Source of the DNA: Deltaproteobacteria bacterium
GTDB taxonomy: Bacteria > Desulfobacterota > Desulfobacteria > Desulfobacterales > B30-G6
NCBI GenBank assembly: GCA_003647375.1
Contig: QMMS01000258.1
Span: 1-6,380 of the forward strand
Direction: 5' to 3'
Length of the DNA stretch: 6,380 nucleotides
The first letter of the stretch is position 1; every line of letters begins with the position of its first letter. Both the position numbers and the translations under genes were made by a program. Positions 6,310 through 6,380 of this stretch are shown here, piece by piece. The notes under the pieces were generated by a model. It worked only from the letters and a program-made list of their open reading frames with translations. It was not told the origin of the DNA and ran no database searches.

Positions 6310-6380
6310 CCGTTTAGGATTTCGAATTTCGTGCTTCGGATTTAAGTAACTACCACCATCGGCAGAGCCAAATGTCTCTG

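Larger units (their letters stand above)
6148..6343. repeat. Putative non-coding repeat element with imperfect terminal inverted repeats
   Basis: The left end, AAATCCGAA (6148-6156), CGAAAT (6160-6165) and CGAA (6167-6170), pairs in order with TTCGGATTT (6335-6343), ATTTCG (6326-6331) and TTCG (6321-6324). That is 19 matches over 23 positions. The element is about 196 bp, carries no gene, and has an internal hairpin and a tandem duplication. It has the style of MITE-like or dispersed intergenic repeats I recall from deltaproteobacterial genomes, but copy number cannot be judged from one window. No clear target-site duplication is visible. Confidence 0.55.
6068..6380. other. AT-rich non-coding tail after the radical SAM gene
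   Basis: These 313 bases have no credible gene. A frame at 6136-6345 gives 69 residues, but it reads through the inverted and tandem repeats, has no SD and translates to a low-complexity peptide. Directly after the stop, 6068-6130 shows no intrinsic terminator that I can support. The rest is occupied by the repeat element at 6148-6343 and by 35 bases of unidentified sequence up to the window end. Confidence 0.7.

Noticed and set aside
6136..6345. A 69-codon frame in the terminal region
   Set aside because: It reads through the repeat arms and hairpin, has no SD sequence, and its composition is that of translated repeat DNA.
6363..6380. CAGAG...CTCTG inverted repeat at the right edge
   Set aside because: Only 5 bp, and the window ends there, so neither a terminator nor a repeat can be judged.

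Overview
The window is a stretch of bacterial chromosome carrying the distal part of a division and cell-wall (dcw) cluster. Five genes, all on the + strand, occupy bases 1 to about 6067. They are the end of murB (its start lies left of the window), ftsQ, ftsA, ftsZ, and a radical SAM protein of unknown function with a cobalamin-binding-like N-terminal domain. The last ~310 bases hold no convincing gene but contain a repeat-like intergenic element.

The gene order murB-ftsQ-ftsA-ftsZ without ddl, the roughly 50% GC coding sequence, the style of the FtsZ and FtsA proteins, and the type of AT-rich 'CGAAAT/ATTTCG' intergenic repeat all suggest a sulfate-reducer-type deltaproteobacterium (Desulfobacterota, perhaps Desulfobacterales). 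That placement is inferred from memory of such genomes; no search was run.

Layout: murB (1-918, 5' partial) overlaps ftsQ, whose most likely start is a TTG near 905. The Shine-Dalgarno (SD) sequence for ftsA lies in the last codons of ftsQ, and ftsA starts 1 base after the ftsQ stop. A 98-base gap before ftsZ contains a perfect 10-bp inverted repeat. ftsZ (3086-4270) is followed after 60 bases by the radical SAM gene (4331-6067), whose start has an unusually distant SD and an overlapping five-codon mini-ORF.

MurB completes UDP-N-acetylmuramate for peptidoglycan synthesis. FtsZ forms the cytokinetic ring, FtsA anchors it to the membrane, and FtsQ is part of the FtsQLB module that controls septal wall synthesis. 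The radical SAM gene is not a known division gene, so its link is positional only.

I found no new defence, mobile or biosynthetic system. The points most worth a second look are the duplicated C-terminal-peptide-like motif in FtsZ, the ftsA-ftsZ inverted repeat, the start region of the radical SAM gene, and the terminal repeat element.
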